Positions 31,700-39,150 of a DNA stretch of 41,198 nucleotides are shown one piece after another. The stretch is taken from positions 1 through 41,198 of the IMG/VR virus record IMGVR_UViG_3300047678_000828; one strand, given 5' to 3'. Made by a program: the position numbers and the translations under genes. The notes under the pieces are model-generated. The model worked only from the letters and a program-made list of their open reading frames with translations, was not told the origin of the DNA and searched no databases. The DNA is from a virus. Within the stretch, counting starts at the first letter, position 1. Every line of letters begins with the position of its first letter.

Positions 31700-32443
31700 T
31701 CACGAGGTGTGGCCGCCGTACTCGAAGTCGTTGCCCATCGACGGCTTGCCGGGCTGGCGGGTGCGGCGGGCGGTGCGGCGGGCGTGTTGGGTGCGGTCGA
31801 ACTCGGTGGGGTGGTGGTCGCGGATCATGGTGTGGGGGACGTTGCTGCCGGGGTGGTCGAGTCGCCAGGCGACGATGTCGCGGTGGGGTTCGGTGCCGTA
31901 GTCGCGGATGAACCGGTCGCACCAGGAGCAGACGGGGATCTTCCGGCCGTGGGGCATCGAGGGTCGGGTGATGCGGTTGTAGACCTCGCTGTGGCCTTCG
32001 GGGTGGGGGCGGCCGTCGTGGGTGGTGATCTCGGCGCAGAGGGCGCAGCCTTCGACGGGGGGGAGGTTCCGGGCGAGTTCGGGGTCGACGGCGCCCTTGA
32101 CGATCTCGTACAGGTTCCGGGTCGCGCGGGCGAGGTCCGCGAATGCGAGGTCCATGCGTCGCTGCTCGAGGTCGAAGTGGTCGCCCGGCTCCCACTGGTC
32201 GGGGGCCGTGACACCGGCGGGGTGGTCGCCGTTCTCGTCGCCGGCGTCGGCGCGGTCCGCGGCGAGCGCAGCGCCGCCGGTCGGGTCGCCGATCCCGGGT
32301 GTGCGGGACTGGCCGCCGCCGGTGGGGTAGCCGAGGCCGGACCAGGCGGCGAAGTTCGCTCGGGCGTGGACGTGGTGCCGTTCGACGTAGGCGAGATGTT
32401 CGCCGACGAGGGTCACGATGTCCTTCGCGGTGCGGTCCTTCAC
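31700..32443 (-). CDS. Zinc-ribbon-like phage protein
   Basis: This 247-residue protein starts at GTG 32443, overlapping the previous stop (GTGA). A helical N-terminus is followed by two Cys pairs (CALCAEI and CSWCDRF) with His residues between, suggestive of a zinc-binding fold, then a basic C-terminal region (RTQHARRTARRTRQPGK). A nucleic-acid-binding role is likely. It follows the HTH protein gene in the early operon. Confidence 0.7.
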   Translation of the reverse strand: MKDRTAKDIVTLVGEHLAYVERHHVHARANFAAWSGLGYPTGGGQSRTPGIGDPTGGAALAADRADAGDENGDHPAGVTAPDQWEPGDHFDLEQRRMDLAFADLARATRNLYEIVKGAVDPELARNLPPVEGCALCAEITTHDGRPHPEGHSEVYNRITRPSMPHGRKIPVCSWCDRFIRDYGTEPHRDIVAWRLDHPGSNVPHTMIRDHHPTEFDRTQHARRTARRTRQPGKPSMGNDFEYGGHTS

Positions 32444-33144
32444 GCGGTCTCCAGGATCGAGTCGGGTGATTCCGTGGAATCAGTGGGCAGTCCAGGTGGT
32501 GCGGCGCGCGGCCCTCCACGGCAGCGGGCGATGACGGCCTGCGCTGCTGGGGATGAGCTCGGGTCGACGGCTTCGGCCGCGGCGCGCCGGTCCGCGGCGA
32601 GGACCTCGTTGGTGCGTTGCCGGTCGAGCTCGCGTCGTCGGCGGATGTCGTCGAGCTCCGCGGTGGCGGTCACCTGGCGGGGGCTGGTGCCCTGGGCGCG
32701 GGGGTTCGTGCCGGCGGAGCGTCGCCCCCCGCTCGGCGGGGGGTTGGGGGGTTCTTCAGTCTTCGTAGAGTCTTCGGGTAGTACAGGGCCTGGGAAACCT
32801 GCGCTGGTTAACCTGCGCTGGTTAACCGGCGCTGGTTTCCCGCTCTGGTCTGATTCAGACACTTCGTGCAAGGTGTGTTCTGTCGCCCACGTGCCCGCGG
32901 GGGTCCGCCATCGCCGGCGGCGGAGATACCCGGCCTCTTCGAGCTCGCGCAGCGCGGTGCGGATCGCGTCGCGGCCCTCGCGTGCCTCCGCTGCGATCTC
33001 CTCCGCCGAGAACGTCGCGTCGTCCGGCTTGTCGAGCATCCAGAACAGCAGACCGCGGGCACGGAACGACAGCCGCGCGTCGTTGACCGGCCGGCGGTCG
33101 ACCGTCGTGAACCGCTGACGCTTCGCGATGCGGATCGTCGTCAT
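32440..33144 (-). CDS. Helix-turn-helix replication-type protein
   Basis: This 234-residue protein starts MTTIRIAKRQRFTTVDRRPVNDARLSFRARGLLFWMLDKPDD, then a winged-helix segment (FSAEEIAAEAREGRDAIRTALRELEEAGYLRRRRW). This is the pattern of phage replication initiator or replisome organiser proteins. The middle is Pro/Ser/Gly-rich and the C-terminus has charged helical parts. A palindromic site (32467-32482) lies near its 3' end and encodes STES. The ATG overlaps the previous stop (ATGA). The alternative is a transcription regulator. Confidence 0.75.
   Translation of the reverse strand: MTTIRIAKRQRFTTVDRRPVNDARLSFRARGLLFWMLDKPDDATFSAEEIAAEAREGRDAIRTALRELEEAGYLRRRRWRTPAGTWATEHTLHEVSESDQSGKPAPVNQRRLTSAGFPGPVLPEDSTKTEEPPNPPPSGGRRSAGTNPRAQGTSPRQVTATAELDDIRRRRELDRQRTNEVLAADRRAAAEAVDPSSSPAAQAVIARCRGGPRAAPPGLPTDSTESPDSILETA
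32467..32482. promoter_or_regulatory. Palindromic site 4 (near the end of the HTH gene)
   Basis: TGATTCC-GT-GGAATCA has perfect 7-base arms and a 2-base spacer, as in site 1. It lies in the last codons of the HTH gene, upstream of the zinc-ribbon gene on the transcribed strand. Confidence 0.6.
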
Positions 33145-33329
33145 GACGCGCCCTCTCGGGGCTCCCACGGGTCGATCTGCATGACGACCGACACCAACTC
33201 ATCGCCCTCGGCCAACTCGACGGGATCGCCGTCGTGGATCAGTATCAGCGTGACGATCGGACGCATCCCCCCGATCGGCTGCTCGCGCTTGATGCGCGCC
33301 AGGTAGGCACGCGGCCTCTGCTCACCCAT
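33141..33329 (-). CDS. Small hypothetical protein
   Basis: This 62-residue protein starts MGEQRPRAYLARIKREQPIGG with a GAGGAG ribosome-binding site. A hydrophobic strand (RPIVTLILIHDG) and an acidic stretch follow. It overlaps the next gene by four bases. The function is unknown. Confidence 0.55.
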   Translation of the reverse strand: MGEQRPRAYLARIKREQPIGGMRPIVTLILIHDGDPVELAEGDELVSVVMQIDPWEPREGAS

Positions 33330-33441
33330 CGGTCCGCTCCTCTCGGGGCTCAGAGGCAAGCGCAGCGCGGGCGGCGGCGAACCAGGGAGCTGGCATCCCG
33401 CACCGCTCGTCCTCGATGGCGTCGGTACGTTCGTCGCTCAC
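33322..33441 (-). CDS. Very small hypothetical protein
   Basis: This 39-residue frame starts at GTG 33441, overlapping the previous stop (GTGA), and ends inside the start region of the next gene. It has an acidic start and an amphipathic helix (PAPWFAAARAALASE). It is retained because of the precise four-base coupling, which is the rule in this operon. Confidence 0.45.
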   Translation of the reverse strand: MSDERTDAIEDERCGMPAPWFAAARAALASEPREERTDG

Positions 33442-33770
33442 GCGCCCTCCCCAGCCAGGGCGGCGCCCCACGACGTCAGCCATCCGGCGACCCGCCCACG
33501 CCACCCGCGGGACCGGCGCGCTTCAGCAGCACGCTCGGCCCGGATCTGATCTCCGAGCGACCAGCCCTCGATGTAGCCGCGGGCCTGGTCGAGCGCCCGC
33601 TCCTCCGAGGCGTAGATGACGCCGCCGCGGGCCACGAGCTCGCCGCGCGCGTCGTGGACGACGTAGCACCAGCCGCCGCGGTGGGGGACGTACTCGGTTC
33701 CGGGGACCCATGACGGCCAGTGGGCGTGCACCCCGTTCGCGAAGCCACGGGCGTCGGGCTGGTCGGTCAT
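33438..33770 (-). CDS. Hypothetical protein, early operon
   Basis: This 110-residue protein has an AGGAGCC ribosome-binding site at ATG 33770. It carries a beta hairpin (EYVPHRGGWCYVVHDARGELVARGGVIYASEERALDQARGYIE in outline) that resembles short all-purpose phage domains, then a basic helical C-terminus with Trp residues. No family is recognised. Confidence 0.6.
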   Translation of the reverse strand: MTDQPDARGFANGVHAHWPSWVPGTEYVPHRGGWCYVVHDARGELVARGGVIYASEERALDQARGYIEGWSLGDQIRAERAAEARRSRGWRGRVAGWLTSWGAALAGEGA

Positions 33771-34135
33771 GTGGGCTCCTGGCGGGTGAAGCGGCCGTGA
33801 CGGTCGCGGGGTTGGCGTGCGACGCGTGCCCGGGCCCGCCGGCGGCGGTTGTACCGCCAGCGGTCGAGTTCGTGGCGGAGCTCGGACCACCAGGCTTGGT
33901 CGAGGACAGCGTCGAGGTACGTGCGGCCCCACAAGATGGCGGGGTGGTGGCCGACGGCGAACGCGGCGCGGTCGGCGGAGTCGAGGGGGACGCCGGTGTG
34001 ACGCCACCGGTACACGGTGCGCGCCGAGAGGCCGAGCGGCGCGCAGCGGGCTTCGAGGCCGGCGAGGGTCGGTGGGCTGGTGGGGTCGACGCCGAGCGCG
34101 GCGAGGAACGGCCCGGCGGGGAGGTAGCGGATCAT
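33767..34135 (-). CDS. Helix-turn-helix DNA-binding protein
   Basis: This 122-residue protein has an HTH pattern: LAGLEARCAPLGLSARTVYRWRHTGVPLDSADRAAFAVG, with a recognition helix including ARTVYRWRHTG. The C-terminus is strongly basic (RRRRARARVARQ). The ATG overlaps the WhiB-like stop (ATGA). It may act with the WhiB-like protein as a transcription regulator of the phage. Confidence 0.72.
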   Translation of the reverse strand: MIRYLPAGPFLAALGVDPTSPPTLAGLEARCAPLGLSARTVYRWRHTGVPLDSADRAAFAVGHHPAILWGRTYLDAVLDQAWWSELRHELDRWRYNRRRRARARVARQPRDRHGRFTRQEPT

Positions 34136-34419
34136 CGGCGCCTCAGGGTGAGGAGTTCGTCCTCGGTCATGGCGGCCCACACGCCGAGGACTTCGCCATG
34201 CTCGACGACGTGGGCGTGGCATTCGGCGAGAACCGGGCAGGTGCGGCACACGAGCACGGCCAGGGCTTCGCGATACCGGCGGGCGTCGGGGCGTTCCGCG
34301 TTGGGTGGGAGGAACAGGTCGTGGCGGCCGCGGCACGCGCCGCGGTCCGCCCACCGTCCCGGGAGGTGGGGCAGCATCCGGAACAGACCCTGGATCTGGG
34401 CTCTGACGCGGTCCGTCAC
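34132..34419 (-). CDS. WhiB-family iron-sulfur regulator
   Basis: This 95-residue protein has the four conserved cysteines Cys29, Cys58, Cys61 and Cys67 (spacing 28-2-5) that bind a [4Fe-4S] cluster, and the GVWAAMTEDE turn (GVWxG-like). WhiB proteins bind the primary sigma factor and change promoter choice. Phage-encoded forms can act as dominant inhibitors of host WhiB2-like proteins. They are restricted to actinobacteria and their phages, which identifies the host group. It starts at a GTG with a 4-base overlap. Confidence 0.9.
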   Translation of the reverse strand: MTDRVRAQIQGLFRMLPHLPGRWADRGACRGRHDLFLPPNAERPDARRYREALAVLVCRTCPVLAECHAHVVEHGEVLGVWAAMTEDELLTLRRR

Positions 34420-34829
34420 GTGAGGAGCCCCTCCGTGCGGAGCTGGGCGGCTTCGGCGAGGATCTCCTCACCGAGCTCGGTGGTGGGGGCGACGATCAGG
34501 AACCGGGCGTGGGCCTGGCCCGGGTGGGCGTGGATCCAGTCGTGGCAGGCGAGGCACACCCAGAGGAGGTTCCGGTCCGTGTGAGGACCGCCCTGCGAGC
34601 GGAGGATCCGATGGTGGGCGTGGACACCCACCCGGGTGCACACCGAGCTCGTCACCTGCGCTTCGCAACGGCCTCCAGCGCGGGCCTTCACCCGGGCCGA
34701 CGCGCGGCGCAAGTCGCGTTCCTTCCTGCGCACCCTGGGTGACGTGTACGAGCGCATCACACCGGCGCGGAGGCGGGTGAGCGCGTCGGGTTGCTTGAAG
34801 CGGGGGAAGCCCGCCGGGACGTCCGTCAC
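34416..34829 (-). CDS. HNH endonuclease-like protein
   Basis: This 137-residue protein starts at GTG 34829 (GTGA overlap). A basic helical part precedes an HNH core: GGRCEAQ, VHAHHRILRSQGGPHTDRNLLWVCLACHDWIHAHP, with two His, an Asn and the CxxCH zinc pair. It may nick or cut DNA in replication or recombination, or be a homing-type relic. It is not the packaging HNH, which is next to terS. Confidence 0.82.
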   Translation of the reverse strand: MTDVPAGFPRFKQPDALTRLRAGVMRSYTSPRVRRKERDLRRASARVKARAGGRCEAQVTSSVCTRVGVHAHHRILRSQGGPHTDRNLLWVCLACHDWIHAHPGQAHARFLIVAPTTELGEEILAEAAQLRTEGLLT

Positions 34830-35143
34830 GGGCGGGCCATCGCGACGATCACCGACCCGCCGTCGCACAGCAGCCGGTCCCGCAGCCGATCGAACACGTC
34901 CGGGCTCGGCGCGGCGGCGTTCAACGCGTCGACGACGCGCAGCGCGGCGGGACCCGACTCGACCGTGACCACCAGCCGCACCGGCACGTCGCCCAACGCG
35001 TCGAGGACCGCGTTCGTGACCCTGCGGCGGTGCAGGACCGGGTCGCAGTCCGGGGGGCACCAGCTCGCGACGCGTGCCCACGACCGGTCCGCGATCCGGT
35101 CGAGGAGACGCGACCGGCGCCGGCGGACACGGCGCGAGCTCAC
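34826..35143 (-). CDS. Hypothetical protein, early operon
   Basis: This 105-residue protein has a very basic N-terminus (MSSRRVRRRRSRLLDRI), one CPPDC pair, a beta strand (VRLVVTVESG) and a helical C-terminus (SPDVFDRLRDRLLCDGGS). It starts at a GTG with a 4-base overlap. No family is recognised. Confidence 0.58.
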   Translation of the reverse strand: MSSRRVRRRRSRLLDRIADRSWARVASWCPPDCDPVLHRRRVTNAVLDALGDVPVRLVVTVESGPAALRVVDALNAAAPSPDVFDRLRDRLLCDGGSVIVAMARP

Positions 35144-35295
35144 CGGCCCGCCACAGTCGCCGACCGCAACGCGTGCGGCGCGTCGAGGACATGATCATCC
35201 GCCGACCGGCACCGTTCGCCGACCCGCGCGCCGCACGTCACGCACTCCACCCGCAGCGCGAACCGGCGAGTCAGGTCTTCGCTCGTCGCGGTCAC
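35140..35295 (-). CDS. Phage zinc-finger microprotein
   Basis: This 51-residue protein has the pattern C-x2-CGARVGERC, then PHALR, which matches the small DNA-binding zinc fingers of actinophages (CxxCGAxxGxxC plus His). It starts at GTG 35295 with a 4-base overlap on each side. Confidence 0.68.
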   Translation of the reverse strand: MTATSEDLTRRFALRVECVTCGARVGERCRSADDHVLDAPHALRSATVAGR

Positions 35296-35552
35296 CGGTC
35301 GAGCTCCACGAGCAACGCCCGAGCCGCCGGATGATCCACCCCACCGACGATCTCCCGCACCAGACCACGGAGCTCGTCGAACGACCCCGCCAGGAGCCGC
35401 GCGTGGCGGAACCTGTGCTCGATCAGCCACTCGTCACGCGCCTCCGACGTCAGATGCGCGCACGCGCAGCCGCATGCGCACACCGCCGAGAACAGGCCGT
35501 GCTCGTCGGTGAGGTCGACCGTCGGGAGACCCGACCCCGTCATCTGCGTCAC
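35292..35552 (-). CDS. Small Cys-rich hypothetical protein
   Basis: This 86-residue protein has a compact CACGCACAH cluster near residue 25 and helical remainder (RFRHARLLAGSFDELRGLVREIV). The cluster may bind metal. It starts at a GTG with a 4-base overlap. The family is unknown. Confidence 0.6.
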   Translation of the reverse strand: MTQMTGSGLPTVDLTDEHGLFSAVCACGCACAHLTSEARDEWLIEHRFRHARLLAGSFDELRGLVREIVGGVDHPAARALLVELDR

Positions 35553-36457
35553 CGCAGCGGGCCCGCCGGCGTCCCGCGGTACGCGGCGAGGCTCGTCTCC
35601 GACTCGATGCCCTTCAACACGTCGTCGAACGCGGCGGCGATCACATCGTCGGGCCGGTCGAGCTCGTAGCCGAGCTGCAGGGTGCCTTCACGCAGCCGGA
35701 ACCGGAACCGGGCCGTCACCTTGTACTTCGGGCTGCCCTCGAACGGTGCGACGCCGAGCTCGAACGTCTCCGGGACCGTGAGGTCGCCGCGCTGCCCAGC
35801 CCGGGCCTGCACCGTCTCCTCGTAGACGAACTTCCGCTCGCCGGACTGGAGGCGGATCGCCTGACGGAAGTTCGCGGTCGCGGTCGCCTCGAACCGTTGG
35901 ACGGTCTCGAGCATCGTCGCCGCGTCTGGTTCGACGATCTCCGCGAGGCCGCGCTCCAGGTGCAGCGCGAAGTCGTCCTGCGCGGCGAGCTTCCGGTCGA
36001 GCTCCTGCCAGTGGAGCCACTCGGGGGTGTGACGCAACGCGAGGACCGCCCGGTGGTCACCCCACCCGGGCCAGCCGGACGGTCCGGGCGTGAAGTCGCC
36101 GCCGGTCAGGGTCGCGGCGGAGCTCGCGGCGGTGGGGGCCGTCGAGGCTGCGTGGCCGTTGAGGACCGCAGTGATCGTCCGGGCCAGCACATCGGCGTAC
36201 AGGGCCGTACCCGGCTCGCGGTGCGCGACGATGTACCCGGCCAGTGACGGGCCGGTGTGGAGCACCACCTGCCCCCGCTTCGCGTACGGGGCGCCGGCCC
36301 ACGGTTCGGTGTCGACGACCTGCCACTCGCGGCCGCCCTCCGCGTGGTCGACGGGGAACGCGTGGAGCTCGCCACGGGGGAGCGGCTCCGGGCCCGACGC
36401 TGCGTCCTTCGCCGCGTCGATGATCGCCGCGGCGCTCGAGTTGTTCGACATGGTCAT
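35549..36457 (-). CDS. DUF2303 (YfdQ-like) phage protein
   Basis: This 302-residue protein matches the DUF2303 pattern: ELHAFPVDH near the start, a central PEWLHWQELDRKLAAQDDFALHLERGLAEI and a beta C-terminal half with FVYEETVQAR, VPETFELGVAPFEG and the closing AAFDDVLKGIESE. Such proteins are prophage-borne and found near recombination or replication genes; the activity is unknown. It starts at ATG 36457 after GAAGGAAG; a second ATG two codons later is also possible. Confidence 0.85.
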   Translation of the reverse strand: MTMSNNSSAAAIIDAAKDAASGPEPLPRGELHAFPVDHAEGGREWQVVDTEPWAGAPYAKRGQVVLHTGPSLAGYIVAHREPGTALYADVLARTITAVLNGHAASTAPTAASSAATLTGGDFTPGPSGWPGWGDHRAVLALRHTPEWLHWQELDRKLAAQDDFALHLERGLAEIVEPDAATMLETVQRFEATATANFRQAIRLQSGERKFVYEETVQARAGQRGDLTVPETFELGVAPFEGSPKYKVTARFRFRLREGTLQLGYELDRPDDVIAAAFDDVLKGIESETSLAAYRGTPAGPLR

Positions 36458-36474
36458 GCTCGCTTCCTTCGATC

Positions 36475-36483
36475 GGGGGGGGG
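36475..36483. repeat. Nine-G homopolymer tract after a stop codon
   Basis: Nine G on the plus strand directly follow (on the minus strand: C9 after TAA) the gene at 36484. It lies 18 bases before the DUF2303 start codon, just ahead of its ribosome-binding site. A change in length would alter spacing but not frame. Confidence 0.8.
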
Positions 36484-36885
36484 TTAGACCTGGCGGAGCG
36501 GCTCGGCGCCGTCCGGGACCTCCCGCAACGGCAGGCGCCGCTGGCGGGTGTCGTCACGCGACAAGTTCCGGCCCGCCGTCGCGAAGAAGTACGAGCCGGA
36601 CCGGTCAGCGCGGGGGAGCTTCACCAGAACGTCGTCGACGACCTTCAAGATCTCGGCGTCGCCCGAATCGGCCGGCGACACCACGATCTTCAACGTGAGC
36701 GTTCCCGGCTTCTGGTGCTCCACCACCGCGTCGATCAGCTCGTGGAGCGCATCCGACGCCTCGGTGTGCGCCCGGCCGTTCCGCTGGTCCTGCAAGAAGT
36801 CAGCGAACGGTCGGATCTGACCGCGGTCGTCGGCCTGGGCGACGTCGTCCACGATCGGCGGGGTGGGTTCCGGCTGGCTGGTCAT
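36484..36885 (-). CDS. Conserved phage protein beside DUF2303
   Basis: This 133-residue protein has an AGGAGG ribosome-binding site and an ATGA overlap with the ParB C-part. It contains AHTEASDALHELIDAVVEHQKPGTLTLKIVVSP, a helix-strand pattern that I recall from actinophage hypothetical proteins paired with DUF2303, then SGSYFFATAGRNLSRDDTRQ and LPLREVP. The function is unknown; the pairing suggests a joint role. Confidence 0.7.
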   Translation of the reverse strand: MTSQPEPTPPIVDDVAQADDRGQIRPFADFLQDQRNGRAHTEASDALHELIDAVVEHQKPGTLTLKIVVSPADSGDAEILKVVDDVLVKLPRADRSGSYFFATAGRNLSRDDTRQRRLPLREVPDGAEPLRQV

Positions 36886-38834
36886 GCTCCGACCTCCTGG
36901 GTCTCGTCGAGAAGGAACTGGCAGTGGCCCGTGATCGCCGGCCGGCCGCCATGCGCGGTCTCCCACGACAGGACCGCGCGCACCACCCCATCCGCGGTGC
37001 CCGGCATGTCGAGCTCCGCCAACACCTCCTCCACCGTCAGGTCCTCGTACCGAGGCAACGGCAGATCGGCGGGGTCGGGGGCGTCGAGGAGTGGATGCCA
37101 GCCCGGGCAGTCGCACGGCGCCACGAGCCCACCAGCCTCGTGGCAGCGGCCCGGCCGGGGCGCGCCCGGGCCGGAGTGGATCGCCGCGCGATGGTCACAG
37201 TGCGGGCACTTCTCCGACGGCTCCCACTCCCCATCGAGGGAGACGTGGACCGCGAGCTCGTCAGTGAGGTCGACGAGCAGCAGCCGCGGGAACGGGCGGG
37301 ACTTCGGGCCCGGACGGTCGTTGAACGAGATCTCGTCGCGCTCCAGGACCGCGGTGCGCAGCAACGGGGGGAGCGACCCGTCGACCTCGAGGATCTCCAC
37401 CAGGCGTTCCCGGAACCGGTCGAAGCGGTGCAGGTCGTCGGGCCCGTTCTTCTTCACGTCGGCCGGGCCGTACTCGTCGAGCTCCCGCCGGAACGCGGCG
37501 TGCACCTCCACGAGCTGGTCCAGGGCGAGCTCAGCGTCGGGGAGACGTTCGACGAGCGCCTCGACGAACAGGGCACGTTCCCGATCGGCCCAGGCCCGGT
37601 TCGCGGTCGACTCGTCGGGCAGGTTCGCGTCGGAGAACGCCGCCCACCGCAGCTCGAGCTCCGGCACGTCCGGGAGTGAGGAGGGGCCCGGACCGGCCCC
37701 GTCCTCCGCCATGTCGGGGGCAGGCTCGACCACATCGGGTCCCGCACTGTCGGCTGCGAGCTCACCGCCAGGATCACCGGCCAGGTCCGTGGCCTCACCC
37801 GGACTACCCACACACGACGTGGTGTCGCCACCCACCCCCTCGCTGGGGTCCTTCACCAGTTCGAGCTCGCCGTCGGTCGGGACATACCCGACCGTCACCA
37901 GGCCCGCGATGAGCTCGCGCACGAGGCCGTCAGTCCCGGGCGGCCGGTGACGGATCGACTCGTGCGCGCGGAGCATCGACACCGCGAACGTCAACCAGCG
38001 CGGCGCGACCATCACCAGCTCCACCACATCGACGAGCGCATCGACCTGGAACAGCGCGGTCAGGTCCTGGTCGTGGCCCGTGTCGATCACGTCGAGGAGC
38101 AACCCCGCCGCCGCCCACCGATCCGCCGGCGAGTAACCACCCGACGGGGGCGACACCGGCCGCTCCCGGCCGACGAGCGCCACCAACGCGTTCCACCGAT
38201 CCCCGTCGACATCCCGCTCCACGGTCGGCGCCGGCGCGGTGGGCGCGGTCTCCTCGGCGGCCGGCGGCGCGGCGTCGGGCGCCGGCGGCGGGTCTTCGAC
38301 CTCGCGCGGCGGGCCGTACAAGACCACCGTCGGACCGGCAGGAGCGTCGAGGATGCGGAACGCCGTCGCGCCCACCCGGTTCTTCGGGAAGTCGGACCCG
38401 TACCGTTCGAGCTCCGGGCCGTCCTCGAGCTCCGGCGACGTCCACTTCGCGATGTCGTCGGCCGAGAGCTCGTCGAGACCCGCGGCGAGCATCTCCTTCC
38501 GCAGAGCCTCCTCGCGCTTCGCACGGTCGAGCTCGCGGGCCACCACCACGGCCACCGCAGCCGGGTCCTTCGCCGACGCCAACAACTCGACGGCACGATC
38601 CGCGAACCCGGCCTTCACCAGCTGGACGATGTCGAGCGCCGTGTCGACCGTGATCCGGCCCGCCTCCAACGCCTCGCGGGCCTCACCCGGCAAGCGACGC
38701 AACTGCAGCCGCTTCGAGATATGCGACTGCGAGCGGCCCACCCTCGGAGCGAGGTCACGCTGCGACCGGCCCAAATCCACCAGGCGCGCGTACGCGTCGG
38801 CTTCACGCAACGGGGAGATCGACGCCCGCTGCAA
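36882..38834 (-). CDS. ParB-like protein, C-terminal part with HTH and long extension
   Basis: This 650-residue frame begins with a TTG at 38834 in the sequence that normally continues ParB after the nuclease-like domain (ENLQRASISPLREADAYARLVDLG in two pieces). The HTH reads SQRDLAPRVGRSQSHISKRL. The remaining 550 residues go far beyond usual ParB size, with acidic Pro-rich linkers, RWAAFSDANLP and DELAVHVSLDGEWEPS segments and a Cys cluster (CPHC, PGRC, PCDCPGWH). The N-part lies in another frame (38803-39150). Removing one G at 38843-38845 rejoins them. It may be made by frameshifting, by restart at TTG or be broken. Confidence 0.78.
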   Translation of the reverse strand: MQRASISPLREADAYARLVDLGRSQRDLAPRVGRSQSHISKRLQLRRLPGEAREALEAGRITVDTALDIVQLVKAGFADRAVELLASAKDPAAVAVVVARELDRAKREEALRKEMLAAGLDELSADDIAKWTSPELEDGPELERYGSDFPKNRVGATAFRILDAPAGPTVVLYGPPREVEDPPPAPDAAPPAAEETAPTAPAPTVERDVDGDRWNALVALVGRERPVSPPSGGYSPADRWAAAGLLLDVIDTGHDQDLTALFQVDALVDVVELVMVAPRWLTFAVSMLRAHESIRHRPPGTDGLVRELIAGLVTVGYVPTDGELELVKDPSEGVGGDTTSCVGSPGEATDLAGDPGGELAADSAGPDVVEPAPDMAEDGAGPGPSSLPDVPELELRWAAFSDANLPDESTANRAWADRERALFVEALVERLPDAELALDQLVEVHAAFRRELDEYGPADVKKNGPDDLHRFDRFRERLVEILEVDGSLPPLLRTAVLERDEISFNDRPGPKSRPFPRLLLVDLTDELAVHVSLDGEWEPSEKCPHCDHRAAIHSGPGAPRPGRCHEAGGLVAPCDCPGWHPLLDAPDPADLPLPRYEDLTVEEVLAELDMPGTADGVVRAVLSWETAHGGRPAITGHCQFLLDETQEVGA

Positions 38835-39150
38835 ATTCTCGACCCAGCATCAGCTCGAGGACCTGCGCATCATCCAGGACGCCCTCGCCCCGCAGCACGC
38901 ACGGCACATGCGACAACCCAGCGAGCTCCGACCCCGCCCGCCGGCGGTGACCCGCCACGATCATGTACTCCCCCAGCCCGAGCTCCGGGTGCACACGAAC
39001 GATCAACGGCTCCACCACACCCGACACGCGGATGCTGTCCACGAACCCCTCATCGAGCTCCAGGTCGTCCCGCAAGTTCTGCGGATCCGGATGCACATGC
39101 TCGAGCGCGAGGTCCATCACCCGGCGCGGTTCCAACGTCACCGCGGTCAC
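38803..39150 (-). CDS. parB: ParB-like protein, N-terminal part (nuclease/CTPase-like domain)
   Basis: This 115-residue frame starts at GTG 39150 (GTGA overlap). It carries the ParB/Srx domain: HVHPDPQNLRDDLELDEGF, GVVEPLIVRV, then GEYMIVAGHRRRAGSELAGL (the CTP-binding GxRRxxA-like box) and VPCVLRGEGVLDDAQVLELML. After LELML the frame diverges into REFAAGVDLPVA and stops, whereas the adjacent frame gives VENLQRAS, the expected continuation. Without its HTH this product could not bind DNA. No parA gene is visible in the window. Confidence 0.82.
   Translation of the reverse strand: MTAVTLEPRRVMDLALEHVHPDPQNLRDDLELDEGFVDSIRVSGVVEPLIVRVHPELGLGEYMIVAGHRRRAGSELAGLSHVPCVLRGEGVLDDAQVLELMLGREFAAGVDLPVA
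38843..38845 (-). other. Frameshift point in parB (GGG)
   Basis: On the coding strand the sequence is ATGCTGGGTCGAGAATTTG. With one G fewer it reads M-L-V-E-N-L, the near-universal ParB motif. The event is therefore a +1 shift, by programmed slipping, mutation or sequencing error. Confidence 0.75.
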
